From NCBI GenBank assembly GCA_020844525.1, contig JAJGAH010000078.1, positions 1 through 8,856 on the forward strand: a stretch of DNA of 8,856 bases. Direction: 5' to 3'. The stretch comes from Eubacterium sp. Its GTDB lineage: Bacteria > Bacillota > Clostridia > Lachnospirales > Lachnospiraceae. Shown here one piece after another: positions 1-8,359 of this stretch (positions are counted from its first letter, which is position 1; each line of letters begins with the position of its first letter). The notes beneath the pieces are model-generated. The model was given only the letters and a program-made list of their open reading frames with translations. It had not been told where the DNA came from and made no database searches. The translations under genes and the position numbers were made by a program.

Positions 1-3000
1 TTCAGGCCTCCGGGGAGAACAATCACGCACGGCTTGCCATGAAGCTGGAGGATATCAGGACGGTGTATCATGGCTTTAACAGCTATCTGGAAGACCACTA
101 TCTGACCACGGAGGAGATTCCGGAAATCCTCTGCCGCGTCATTGGTGAATCGGATCTGGTCAGAGGAAGCCGGATCGTACTGGATGGTTTCACGGGCTTT
201 ACACCTGTGCAGATGGAGGTGGTCCGCAGCCTCCTGGTTCTGGCAGACCGGGTGACGGTTGTACTTACAGCAGATACGCCGGAGAACCTGAACCGCAGCA
301 GAGGCATGCACCATCTGTTTCATATGTCCTGGACGCTGTATCACAGGATGATGGAACTGGCGGAGCAGACCCGGACAGAGATTCTGCCGGTGCGCTGGGT
401 CAGGGCCGGAGAAAAAAGCCGCTTTGCTGCGAGTCCGGAGCTGAGCTTCATGGAGCAGAACCTGTTCCGGTATGGACGCAGGTGCTTTCATGGGGATGGC
501 GGAAACAGCCATCAGATTCATATGATTGAGGCATCAGATCCGGAGCAGGAGATGCGTGCTGTCGTCCAGCAGATCTGCCGTCTGATCCGGGAGAAGGAAT
601 ACCATTACCGGGATTTTGCCATTGTGACCGGAGATCTGGACACCTATGGCAGGGAAGCGGTGCGTCTGCTGCAGGGAGCAGAAATTCCCTGCTTTCTGGA
701 CCAGAAGAAGGCAGTGATGTCCAATCAGATGGTTGAATTTATCCGTTCTGCGGTGGATATGGTCCGGGACAATTATTCCTACGACAGTGTGTTCCGGTAT
801 CTTCACAGTGGGCTGTCTCTTCTGACTGAGGAAGAGATCCAGCGGATGGACGATTATTGTCTGGCGCTTGGCATTCACGGAAGAAGTAAATTTGAAGACA
901 CATGGACTCGTACGTCCAGAAACATGAAGCCGGATATGCTGCCGGAATATAACAGAATCCGGGAAAAATTTGTCAGCGAGACCCAGGCGCTGCATGACGG
1001 GTTTCATCAGAGAAATACAACCGTGCGGCAGAAAACAGCGCTGCTCTATGATTATATTGTCTCTCATGACGTACAGAACCGCATGCGTCAGATGGAGCAG
1101 TCCTTCCATGAGAAGGCGGACCCGTCCTCGGAAAAGGAGTACGCACGGATATACGAACAGGTCATGGCGCTTTTTGACAGGCTGGTCGAGGTGATGGGCG
1201 ACGAGAAAATGAAGCTCTCGGATTATCAGGAAATTCTGGATGCAGGGTTTCAGGAGATGCGCATCGGCCTGGTGCCGCCGGGAGAGGACCAGGTCCTGAT
1301 CGGAGATATCGAGAGAACCAGATTGAAAAAGATCCGTGTGATGTTTTTCGTGGGAATTAATGAGGGCATCGTACCGAAGCCGGTGGCGGCAAAGGGTATT
1401 CTCTCAGAGTTTGACCGTGAGCGGCTTGCAGATCACAAGGTGGAACTGGCGCCGACATCCCGGGAGCAGATGTATCAGCAGCGCTTCTACCTGTATCTGG
1501 CCATGACCAAGCCGTCCGACGCCCTGTATCTGTCCTACAGCAGAGCAGGACGCAGCGGAGATACGCTGCTTCCTTCCTATCTGATCGGTATCATCAGCCG
1601 CATGTTTCCGGAGATTCCCATTCAGATACAGGATGAAGCAGAAAGGCAGGATCCTTCTCTGCGGATGGAGACTGTGGATGGAAGGATGGAATATCTGCTG
1701 GAGGAGCTGCAGAAGATTCCGGACCAGCAGCCATCCGGCGCAGCTGTGGAGCTGTCCCGCCGGATGCTGTCGAATCCATCGGAAAAGGAAGAGATGCTTG
1801 CCCTTCTGCGCGCCGTACGTTCCCGTAATCCGGAGAATGGACTCGGTATACGCCTGGCCAGGAAGCTGTACGGCAGTGAACTGAAAAATTCTGTCACCAG
1901 GCTGGAGGAAATGGCGTCCTGTGCATTCCGACATTTTCTGGATTACGGATTGCGGCTGAAGGCGCGGGACGAGTATGTATTTACACCGGCGGACTTCGGA
2001 ACCATCATGCACGATGCGCTGCAGCTTTTCTCTGAAAGAATGGCTGCCAGAGGACAGGACTGGGGTACGCTGTCGGATGCAGACCGCGACAGGATGGCGG
2101 ATGCTGCCCTGATGCAGGTAATGAACAGCTACAACAACCGGATTCTGTACAGTACGAGCAGGAATGCACATATGACAGAACGGCTCAGGGAGATTCTCCG
2201 GATAACAGTATGGGCACTCCAGCAGCAGGTCAGCAGGGGTGATTTCAGGCCGGCGGATTTTGAATTTGATTTCGGTGAAAGCCTGCGTGCAATCCATTTC
2301 AGCTTAGACGGCAACACCTCGATGCAGCTGATAGGCCGGATTGACCGTCTGGACATCTGCGAATCCGGAGATGTCCGGTACCTGAAGGTGATTGACTACA
2401 AGACTGGCAATACAAAGCTGGATTTAAGTGAGCTGTACTATGGGCTGCAGCTTCAGCTGGCGGTGTATCTGAACGCGGCGCTGGAAGCCGACCAGAAGAA
2501 ACATCCGGAAAAAAAGATCGAACCGGCGGGGGTTTTTTATTATCACATTGATGATCCGATGATTGATGCCGGGAAAGCAGGGACAGAGCCGGACCGGCTG
2601 AAGGCACTTCTGAAGCAGCTGCTGCCGCAGGGACTCTGCCGCTCTGAGATGGATGTCCTGAAGCATCTGGACAGAACCCTGGAACCGGGAATGACCTCCG
2701 AGGTGATTCCCGCAGGTCTGACGAAAAGCGGCGCGCTTACCAAGGCGTCGCAGACAGAGTCACTGGTGCATTTTGACCAGATCCGGAGCTTTGCGGACAG
2801 GAAGGTACAGGAGCTTGGGAACAGGATAGTACAGGGGGAGATCCGCGTCGATCCGTTTATGGAAGAGGGACAGAGCACCTGTACATTCTGCCCCTATGGC
2901 GGCATCTGCGGATATGACCGCAGGATTCCGGGCTATGCGTACCGGCGCCTGCGGAAGATGAGTCCAGAGGAAGTCATGGACATGATCGAAGAACTGGAAA

Positions 3001-3014
3001 AGGGGGATAACTGA
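1..3014 (+). CDS. addB: AddB, ATP-dependent helicase/nuclease subunit B (5' partial)
   Basis: This is the AddB subunit of the AddAB double-strand-end resection machine, which pairs with AddA, carries one nuclease domain and is the subunit that recognises Chi. The frame is open from base 3 with no stop. The ATG at 39 has no ribosome binding site and falls inside a conserved AddB stretch, so the true start is upstream; roughly 150-160 residues, including the N-terminal P-loop-like segment, are missing by comparison with the ~1166-residue Bacillus protein. Numbering from the Met at 39: helicase-like core with FVGINEG at 437-443 and YLAMTK at 486-491; RecB-family nuclease with GRID ending at D769 and IDYKTG with D786 and K788; and the four Fe-S staple cysteines, C628 (SCAF) and C948, C951, C957 (C-x2-C-x5-C). 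Nuclease and cluster residues all appear intact. The stop codon lies one base before addA, indicating an operon and probable translational coupling. Confidence 0.96.
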   Translation, partial: QASGENNHARLAMKLEDIRTVYHGFNSYLEDHYLTTEEIPEILCRVIGESDLVRGSRIVLDGFTGFTPVQMEVVRSLLVLADRVTVVLTADTPENLNRSRGMHHLFHMSWTLYHRMMELAEQTRTEILPVRWVRAGEKSRFAASPELSFMEQNLFRYGRRCFHGDGGNSHQIHMIEASDPEQEMRAVVQQICRLIREKEYHYRDFAIVTGDLDTYGREAVRLLQGAEIPCFLDQKKAVMSNQMVEFIRSAVDMVRDNYSYDSVFRYLHSGLSLLTEEEIQRMDDYCLALGIHGRSKFEDTWTRTSRNMKPDMLPEYNRIREKFVSETQALHDGFHQRNTTVRQKTALLYDYIVSHDVQNRMRQMEQSFHEKADPSSEKEYARIYEQVMALFDRLVEVMGDEKMKLSDYQEILDAGFQEMRIGLVPPGEDQVLIGDIERTRLKKIRVMFFVGINEGIVPKPVAAKGILSEFDRERLADHKVELAPTSREQMYQQRFYLYLAMTKPSDALYLSYSRAGRSGDTLLPSYLIGIISRMFPEIPIQIQDEAERQDPSLRMETVDGRMEYLLEELQKIPDQQPSGAAVELSRRMLSNPSEKEEMLALLRAVRSRNPENGLGIRLARKLYGSELKNSVTRLEEMASCAFRHFLDYGLRLKARDEYVFTPADFGTIMHDALQLFSERMAARGQDWGTLSDADRDRMADAALMQVMNSYNNRILYSTSRNAHMTERLREILRITVWALQQQVSRGDFRPADFEFDFGESLRAIHFSLDGNTSMQLIGRIDRLDICESGDVRYLKVIDYKTGNTKLDLSELYYGLQLQLAVYLNAALEADQKKHPEKKIEPAGVFYYHIDDPMIDAGKAGTEPDRLKALLKQLLPQGLCRSEMDVLKHLDRTLEPGMTSEVIPAGLTKSGALTKASQTESLVHFDQIRSFADRKVQELGNRIVQGEIRVDPFMEEGQSTCTFCPYGGICGYDRRIPGYAYRRLRKMSPEEVMDMIEELEKGDN
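3001..3006 (+). promoter_or_regulatory. Ribosome binding site of addA inside the addB 3' end
   Basis: AGGGGG lies nine bases before the addA ATG at 3016 and inside the last codons of addB. This supports the chosen start and suggests that addA translation is coupled to addB termination. Confidence 0.75.
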
Positions 3015-3015
3015 C

Positions 3016-6000
3016 ATGGCAGTGAAATGGACAGCTGAGCAGAGCCAGGTCATTCATCAGAGAGGTACGAATATTCTGGCGTCTGCAGCGGCGGGCTCCG
3101 GAAAAACTGCAGTACTGGTCGAGCATATTATCAGCCTGGTTACTGACCCGGTGCATCCCGTTGATATTGATCATCTCCTGGTTGTCACCTTTACCCGGGC
3201 TGCGGCAGGAGAAATGAAGGACCGGATCGGCAGGGCACTGGAGGAGCGCCTGCGGGAAAATCCGGAGGATACTCATCTGCAGCGGCAGGGCGTCCTGCTG
3301 CATCATGCGCAGATCAATACAATTCACGGGTTCTGCACCTATGTGATTCAGAACTACTTCCACCGGATTAATCTCGACCCCGGATACCGGATTGCCGAGG
3401 ATGGGGAGCTGAAGATGCTGAAGGCGAGAGTGCTGCAGGATCTGCTGGAGGAGCAGTATGAGATTTCAGATCCGTCTGCTGTACAATCATCCACAGCTTC
3501 CACAGATCAGCGGGCAGTGCCATCAAATGCAGCATCTTCCACAGAGCAGCTGGCAGTGCCATCAGATGCAGCTTCCACAGAGCAGCCGGCAGTGTCATCA
3601 GATGCGGCCTTCAAAGATCAGGACGCAGGATCGGCTGACAGTACATCCGGAGCATGCATGGGACAGGAGAACAACAGCGGATGGTTCCGGCAGTTTATGG
3701 ATGCCTATGCGCCGGGTAAGAGTGACGCAAAAGCAGAGGACCTGATTCTGAAGCTCTATACGTTCGCAATCAGCGACCCTGATCCGGAGCGGTGGCTTCG
3801 GAATGCACTGCAGGCATACTGTGTGGAGGATACCGAAGCATTATCATCCTCCGCGTGGATGCAGAACAGTATCCGGGAAGCCGGCCTTCTTATGGAGAAC
3901 ATAGTGTCCATGGCAGAGCAGAATCTTGCGGCTGCCACGCAGACCGGCGGACCGTCCGGATATGTGCCGGCGCTGGAGCAGGACCTGCTGCTTGCGCAGA
4001 AGCTTTCTGCGTGCAGTACCTATGAGGATTATTACCGGATTCTTGGTGATTTGCAGTATGCAAAGCTTTCCACCAAAAAAACGAAAGAGGAGGACCCGGA
4101 CCTCCGTGAAGCCGTCAAGAACGAGCGGGCACGCTTCAAGAAGATGGTGGATGGATTGCGGGCGGATTATTTTTCGGAAACGCAGGAGGAGATTCTGGAG
4201 GAGCTGCATCAGATCCGTCCCTACGCCGGGGAACTGGTGCGTCTGACCCTTCTCTTTATGGACCGGTATGCAGAGGCCAAGAGAAAAAGAAATATTGCGG
4301 ATTTTAACGATCTGGAGCATTTTGCGCTGCGGATTCTGCTGGAAAAACAGGAGGATGGCACTTACCGCAGGACGGATGCGGCAAAGGAGCTGGCTGCTTC
4401 CTTTGAGGAAATTATTACGGATGAATATCAGGACAGCAATTACATTCAGGAAGCGATCCTGGAGGCCGTGTCCGGGACGGAGGAAAAACGCTATGACCGT
4501 TTTATGGTCGGCGACATGAAGCAGTCGATTTATGGCTTCCGCATGGCAAGACCGGATCTGTTCCTGCAGAAATATCGGGAGTACCCGCTTCTCACTATTT
4601 CCTCCGAAACAGAGCAGGAAGATACTGAGGAGAACCACCTGAAACAGGAGGATTCCGACACGGAAGAGGCAGGAGGAGATCAGAAAAAAGCAGCGTCCGG
4701 TCAGGCCGGTTCCGGAAAATCGTCAGAGCCAGTGAAGTCTGTCCGCATCAATCTGGATCGGAATTTCCGGAGCAGAAAGCAGGTGCTGGACTGCGCCAAC
4801 GCGTTTTTCCGCAGATTGATGATTCCGGAGCTCGGGGGCATCCGTTATGATGAGGAGCAGGCGCTGCATTACGGAGCGGATTTTCCTGAGTGTGAGGATC
4901 CGGATTTTCCGAAGGCAGAGCTTCTGCTTGTGAACCGGGAGGCACCGGAATTTGAGGATGACCGGAGCAGGGAAACCATGGTACAGGCGGAGGCACTGGT
5001 GGTTGCCGGACGGATCCGGGAGCTGATTGCCAGCGGGAAGGTCTGGGACCGGGATGCAGGAGCTTTCCGGCCGCTGACATACCGGGACTGTGTGATCCTG
5101 ATGCGCTCTCCCGGCGCATGGGCGGATACCTATGTGCGCACTCTGCAGGATGAGGGCATTCCGGCATATACTACCTCGAAGAGCGGGTATTTTTCCGCAC
5201 TGGAAGTAACCGTGATTCTGAATTACCTGACCATTCTGGATAACCCGGGACAGGATATACCGCTTACCGCGGTCCTGCGCTCGCCGATTGTCGGTTGTAC
5301 CGATGCGGAGCTGGCAGCGCTGCGGATTTTTGATCCGGATGGCAGTATGTATGATCTTGTCAGAAATTATGCGGAGACAGGAAAGGATACTGCGCTTGCA
5401 GAAAAACTGGGAAAGTTCCTGGCTCAGCTTTCTGATTTCCGTGAGCGGCTGCCGTATACAGAGGTGCACACCCTGATTGCACAGGTCATTGATGAAACAG
5501 GGTATGGCAGATATGCCTCGGCAATGCCGGGTGGCGCGCAGAGAGAGGCAAATCTGAAAATGCTGGTTGAAAAAGCCATTGATTATGAAAGCACCAGCTA
5601 TCATGGTCTGTTCAACTTTATTCGCTACATTGAGCGGATGAAGAAATACGAGGTGGATTATGGCGAGGTAAATCTGTTCAGCGAGGCGGAGAATACCGTC
5701 CGGATCATGTCCATCCACAAGAGCAAGGGACTGGAGTTTCCGGTGGTCTTCGTATCCTCACTCGGTTCCCAGTTCAATCTGAAGGATGTACAGAGCAGAG
5801 TGGTCCTGCATGCTGGTCTGGGTATCGGTATGGAGGAGGTGGATCTTGCCCGCAATACGAAGCATACCTCCGTGATGCAGACGGCGATCCGGAAGGCGGT
5901 GAAGCGGGACACACTCGGAGAAGAGCTCCGGGTGCTCTATGTCGCTATGACCCGGGCCAGAGAGAAGCTGATTCTGACCGGTATTGTATCGGATCAGGAC

Positions 6001-7095
6001 AAGATCACGGAAGCAAGGGAGCAGCAGGCCCAGGACGGGGTGCTGCCATACCACAGGCTGATCAGGGCCAAAAGTCCGCTGGACTGGATACGGATGGCAC
6101 TGCCGCCTCAGCAGATCATTACGGTGAAGGTGGCAGGTGGAAAAGAACTGGCGGAAAACGCAGTGCAGTCGGACCTGCAGGCAGACCGGATCGCGGATGA
6201 AATGGAACGGGCGGCAGATACGGACAAGATTTTCGATCAGGATATTTTTGCATTTCTGAAGAGGCAGGAGGCCTTCCATTATTCATGCCAGAGAAGTGCG
6301 GAGCTTCCGGCCAAGATGACGGTCACGGAGATAAAAATGCGCTCTACGGAAGCTATGGAGGAAGAAAAGGGTGCGGAACTCTACACAGAGGAGCCTGTCG
6401 TGCCCTGCATTCCGGATTTCATGCGGGAGGATCAGGAGCAGAAGGAGGCAGGTGCCGCGAGAGGTACCATTTACCACCATGTTCTGGAGTGTATTGACTA
6501 TACGCCCTTTGACAGAATATTTTCTGAGGCTGATGCCATGGATCAGGACCCGGCAGATGAGCAGACAGGCTCAGATGAGGCATCTGCAGAACAGAAGGCA
6601 GAACATGGACGGTCAGGAAAGGGAAAGCTGCACGAAGCACTTGTGGAGGAGGTCCGCAGGCAGCTGCAGCACATGATTGAGCGAGGCGTGCTTTCCAAAG
6701 CGGATGCTGCCTGTGTTGTTCCAGACCAGCTGGTGCGTTTCCTGTGCTCCGGTATCGGATGCAGGATGCGCAGGGCCGCCCTGGCGGGAAAGCTGCACCG
6801 GGAGCAGCCCTTTGTCATCGATGTTTCGGCAAAGGATATTGACACGACCTGGCCGGAGGACGAAAATATTCTGGTACAAGGTACGATTGATGCATATTTT
6901 TCTGAGAATGGAAAATATATTATCGTGGATTACAAAACCGACAGGGTGCATACCAGGAACGGGCAGGATCTGATCGATAAGTATGAAAAGCAGCTGGCGT
7001 ATTACCGTCTTGCACTTTCCAGGATCACCGGGATCGGGGTGGCGGAGACCTGTATCTATTCGTTTGCACTTGGCAGGGATATACGTGTCAGCTGA
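3016..7095 (+). CDS. addA: AddA, ATP-dependent helicase/nuclease subunit A
   Basis: AddA is the motor and second nuclease subunit of AddAB: a superfamily 1A (UvrD/RecB-like) 3'-5' DNA translocase with a C-terminal RecB-family nuclease, acting in double-strand break repair. Motifs in order: Q-motif around Q9-Q11; Walker A AAAGSGKT at 24-31 (K30); motif Ia VVTFTRAAAGEM; TIHGFC; motif II DEYQDSN at 469-475; motif III VGDMKQSIYGFR at 498-509; motif IV NLDRNFRSR at 579-587; motif V IMSIHKSKGLEF at 897-908; motif VI LYVAMTRARE at 974-983. The nuclease has GTIYHH at 1150-1155, D1292, VDYKTD at 1304-1309 (D1305, K1307) and QLAYY at 1326-1330. All catalytic residues are present. At 1359 residues it is longer than Bacillus AddA (about 1232), largely because of low-complexity insertions at about 153-222, 529-574 and 1170-1203. 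The start is fixed by the ribosome binding site and the one-base gap after addB. Confidence 0.97.
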   Translation: MAVKWTAEQSQVIHQRGTNILASAAAGSGKTAVLVEHIISLVTDPVHPVDIDHLLVVTFTRAAAGEMKDRIGRALEERLRENPEDTHLQRQGVLLHHAQINTIHGFCTYVIQNYFHRINLDPGYRIAEDGELKMLKARVLQDLLEEQYEISDPSAVQSSTASTDQRAVPSNAASSTEQLAVPSDAASTEQPAVSSDAAFKDQDAGSADSTSGACMGQENNSGWFRQFMDAYAPGKSDAKAEDLILKLYTFAISDPDPERWLRNALQAYCVEDTEALSSSAWMQNSIREAGLLMENIVSMAEQNLAAATQTGGPSGYVPALEQDLLLAQKLSACSTYEDYYRILGDLQYAKLSTKKTKEEDPDLREAVKNERARFKKMVDGLRADYFSETQEEILEELHQIRPYAGELVRLTLLFMDRYAEAKRKRNIADFNDLEHFALRILLEKQEDGTYRRTDAAKELAASFEEIITDEYQDSNYIQEAILEAVSGTEEKRYDRFMVGDMKQSIYGFRMARPDLFLQKYREYPLLTISSETEQEDTEENHLKQEDSDTEEAGGDQKKAASGQAGSGKSSEPVKSVRINLDRNFRSRKQVLDCANAFFRRLMIPELGGIRYDEEQALHYGADFPECEDPDFPKAELLLVNREAPEFEDDRSRETMVQAEALVVAGRIRELIASGKVWDRDAGAFRPLTYRDCVILMRSPGAWADTYVRTLQDEGIPAYTTSKSGYFSALEVTVILNYLTILDNPGQDIPLTAVLRSPIVGCTDAELAALRIFDPDGSMYDLVRNYAETGKDTALAEKLGKFLAQLSDFRERLPYTEVHTLIAQVIDETGYGRYASAMPGGAQREANLKMLVEKAIDYESTSYHGLFNFIRYIERMKKYEVDYGEVNLFSEAENTVRIMSIHKSKGLEFPVVFVSSLGSQFNLKDVQSRVVLHAGLGIGMEEVDLARNTKHTSVMQTAIRKAVKRDTLGEELRVLYVAMTRAREKLILTGIVSDQDKITEAREQQAQDGVLPYHRLIRAKSPLDWIRMALPPQQIITVKVAGGKELAENAVQSDLQADRIADEMERAADTDKIFDQDIFAFLKRQEAFHYSCQRSAELPAKMTVTEIKMRSTEAMEEEKGAELYTEEPVVPCIPDFMREDQEQKEAGAARGTIYHHVLECIDYTPFDRIFSEADAMDQDPADEQTGSDEASAEQKAEHGRSGKGKLHEALVEEVRRQLQHMIERGVLSKADAACVVPDQLVRFLCSGIGCRMRRAALAGKLHREQPFVIDVSAKDIDTTWPEDENILVQGTIDAYFSENGKYIIVDYKTDRVHTRNGQDLIDKYEKQLAYYRLALSRITGIGVAETCIYSFALGRDIRVS
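3478..3624 (+). repeat. In-frame tandem repeat, four degenerate ~36-bp units, within addA
   Basis: Four head-to-tail units at 3478-3513 (36 bp), 3514-3552 (39 bp), 3553-3588 (36 bp) and 3589-3624 (36 bp) encode AVQSSTASTDQR, AVPSNAASSTEQL, AVPSDAASTEQP and AVSSDAAFKDQD (AddA residues 155-203). Units 2 and 3 differ by a 3-bp indel and only two substitutions; units 1 and 4 each match unit 3 at 27 of 36 positions by hand count. All unit lengths are multiples of three, so the frame is kept. The product is an Ala/Ser/Thr/Pro/Gln/acidic flexible linker, not a folded motif I recognise. It sits between the conserved helix ending LLEEQY and the segment beginning WFRQFMDAY. Confidence 0.9.
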
Positions 7096-7130
7096 TGGCT
7101 CGTACATGAAGCGCAGAGTTTATTTCAGAA

Positions 7131-7136
7131 AGAGGA
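7131..7136 (+). promoter_or_regulatory. Ribosome binding site of the aminotransferase gene
   Basis: AGAGGA (preceded by AA) lies eight bases before the ATG at 7145. The 49-base gap after addA shows no terminator hairpin and no convincing -35/-10 pair, so read-through from addA is plausible. Confidence 0.7.
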
Positions 7137-7144
7137 TGTAACGT

Positions 7145-8338
7145 ATGATCAATACAGAGATGGAACAGCTTGGAAAGGCACCTTCGAAGATCCGTGAGAT
7201 CTTCGAATACGGAAAAAAGAGAAAGGCGGAAATCGGTGAGGACAAGGTCTTTGATTTCAGTATCGGAAATCCGAATGTACCGGCGCCAAGGGAGGTAAAT
7301 GAAGCATACAGGGAGCTGATTGCCACCCATGACGATATCTGGCTGCACGGGTATACCTCAGCGGCAGGCGACCTGCATACAAGGAAGGCTGTTGTGGACA
7401 ATCTGAATCAGCGTTTCGGCACTGCCTTTCGGGCTTCCAATCTGTACATGACCTGCGGTGCCGCTGCCTCGCTGAAGATTACGATTACCGCAATGGTTAC
7501 GCCCGGGGATGAATTTATCACGTTTACACCTTTCTTTCCGGAGTACCGTGTCTTCGTGGAAACTGCAGGGGCAAGGCTTGTGACCGCAGGGACGGACCCG
7601 GATACCTTTCAGATCGATTTTGCAAAGCTGGAACCGCTGATCACAGAGAAGACAAAGGCGGTGATTGTCAATTCCCCGAACAATCCTTCGGGCGTGGTAT
7701 TCCCGGAGGCAGCGGTGCAGCAGCTGGCAGCGCTTCTGAAAGAGAAGGAGAAGGTATACAGGCATGCCATCTATCTGATTTCGGATGAACCCTACCGGGA
7801 GCTGGTATATGATCCGGAGATCGGGGTTCCCTATCTGACGAAGTATTATCCGGACACGGTGGTCTGCTATTCCTTCAGCAAATCGCTGTCTCTGCCGGGA
7901 GAGCGGATCGGATATATTCTGGTGCCGGACGAGGCGGACCACGCGGCAGATCTGTATGCGGCAGTCGCTGGTGCCGGACGGGCCCTTGGATATGTCTGTG
8001 CGCCAAGTCTAACCCAGCATGTCATAGAAAAGTGTGTCGGACAGGTTTCGGATCTATCTGTATACAAGACAAACCGGGATCTTCTGTATGAAGCGCTTTC
8101 AGGATATGGATATACCTGCGTGCACCCGGACGGGGCATTTTACCTGTTTGTGAAGGCACTGGAGGAGGATGCCTCTGCATTCTGTGAGCGGGCGAAGGCG
8201 TTTGAGCTGCTTCTGGTTCCGGCCGACAGCTTCGGGACGCCAGGTTATGTGCGGATTGCCTACTGCGTTACGACAGATCAGATCCGCAGAAGCCTTCCGG
8301 CTTTTAAAAAGCTTGCCGAATCTTATGGAAAAATCTGA
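7145..8338 (+). CDS. Pyridoxal-phosphate-dependent aminotransferase, class I/II
   Basis: This is a fold-type I PLP enzyme of the aspartate aminotransferase superfamily (397 residues, normal full length), expected to be cytosolic and to transfer an amino group between an amino acid and a 2-oxo acid. Visible signatures: FSIGNP at 38-43 (substrate-loop glycine G41), GYTSAAG, the cofactor-binding stretch TCGAAAS, NNPSG with PLP-contacting N180, SDEPY with D214 (pyridine nitrogen) and Y217, SFSKSLSLPGERIGY with Schiff-base lysine K246 and phosphate-binding R254, and YVRIAYC with R370, the equivalent of the substrate alpha-carboxylate arginine. All catalytic residues are present and there are no signal or membrane segments. 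Substrate cannot be read from the sequence: aspartate, aromatic or another amino acid are all possible. It could share the addBA transcript, but no functional connection to repair is evident. The start is supported by AGAGGA; Met6 is a less likely alternative. Confidence 0.92.
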   Translation: MINTEMEQLGKAPSKIREIFEYGKKRKAEIGEDKVFDFSIGNPNVPAPREVNEAYRELIATHDDIWLHGYTSAAGDLHTRKAVVDNLNQRFGTAFRASNLYMTCGAAASLKITITAMVTPGDEFITFTPFFPEYRVFVETAGARLVTAGTDPDTFQIDFAKLEPLITEKTKAVIVNSPNNPSGVVFPEAAVQQLAALLKEKEKVYRHAIYLISDEPYRELVYDPEIGVPYLTKYYPDTVVCYSFSKSLSLPGERIGYILVPDEADHAADLYAAVAGAGRALGYVCAPSLTQHVIEKCVGQVSDLSVYKTNRDLLYEALSGYGYTCVHPDGAFYLFVKALEEDASAFCERAKAFELLLVPADSFGTPGYVRIAYCVTTDQIRRSLPAFKKLAESYGKI

Positions 8339-8359
8339 AGTACAGAGGGCACAGCAGCC

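Noticed and set aside
39..41. ATG at 39 as the true addB start
   Set aside because: The frame is open to the left edge, there is no ribosome binding site before it, and the residues around it align inside AddB, about 150-160 residues from the family's N-terminus.
1404..2297. Long antisense reading frame (297 codons) under addB
   Set aside because: It lies fully opposite conserved AddB sequence and its translation has no recognisable domain; such frames are common opposite G+C-balanced coding DNA.
2520..2538. G5T6 run preceded by a small hairpin in addB as an internal terminator
   Set aside because: It encodes conserved AddB residues (AGVFYYH), the stem is four to five pairs, and it is in the middle of an intact gene.
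3478..3624. Tandem repeat as a CRISPR array or intergenic VNTR
   Set aside because: The units are directly adjacent with no spacers and lie in frame inside addA, so this is a coding minisatellite.
4699..4722. Second P-loop-like match GQAGSGKS in AddA (residues 562-569)
   Set aside because: It fits the GxxxxGKS pattern, but sits in the disordered Gly/Ser/Lys linker with no preceding beta strand. The real Walker A is at residues 24-31, so this is composition-driven coincidence.
4723..5718. Long antisense reading frame (331 codons) under addA
   Set aside because: It is opposite conserved helicase motif IV and following sequence, with low-complexity Cys/His/Arg-rich translation and no family signature; a shadow of addA.
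8290..8306. AAGCC-TTCC-GGCTT hairpin with a T run as a terminator
   Set aside because: The stem is only five base pairs, the T run is partly used in the stem, and it lies inside the aminotransferase coding region before its stop codon.
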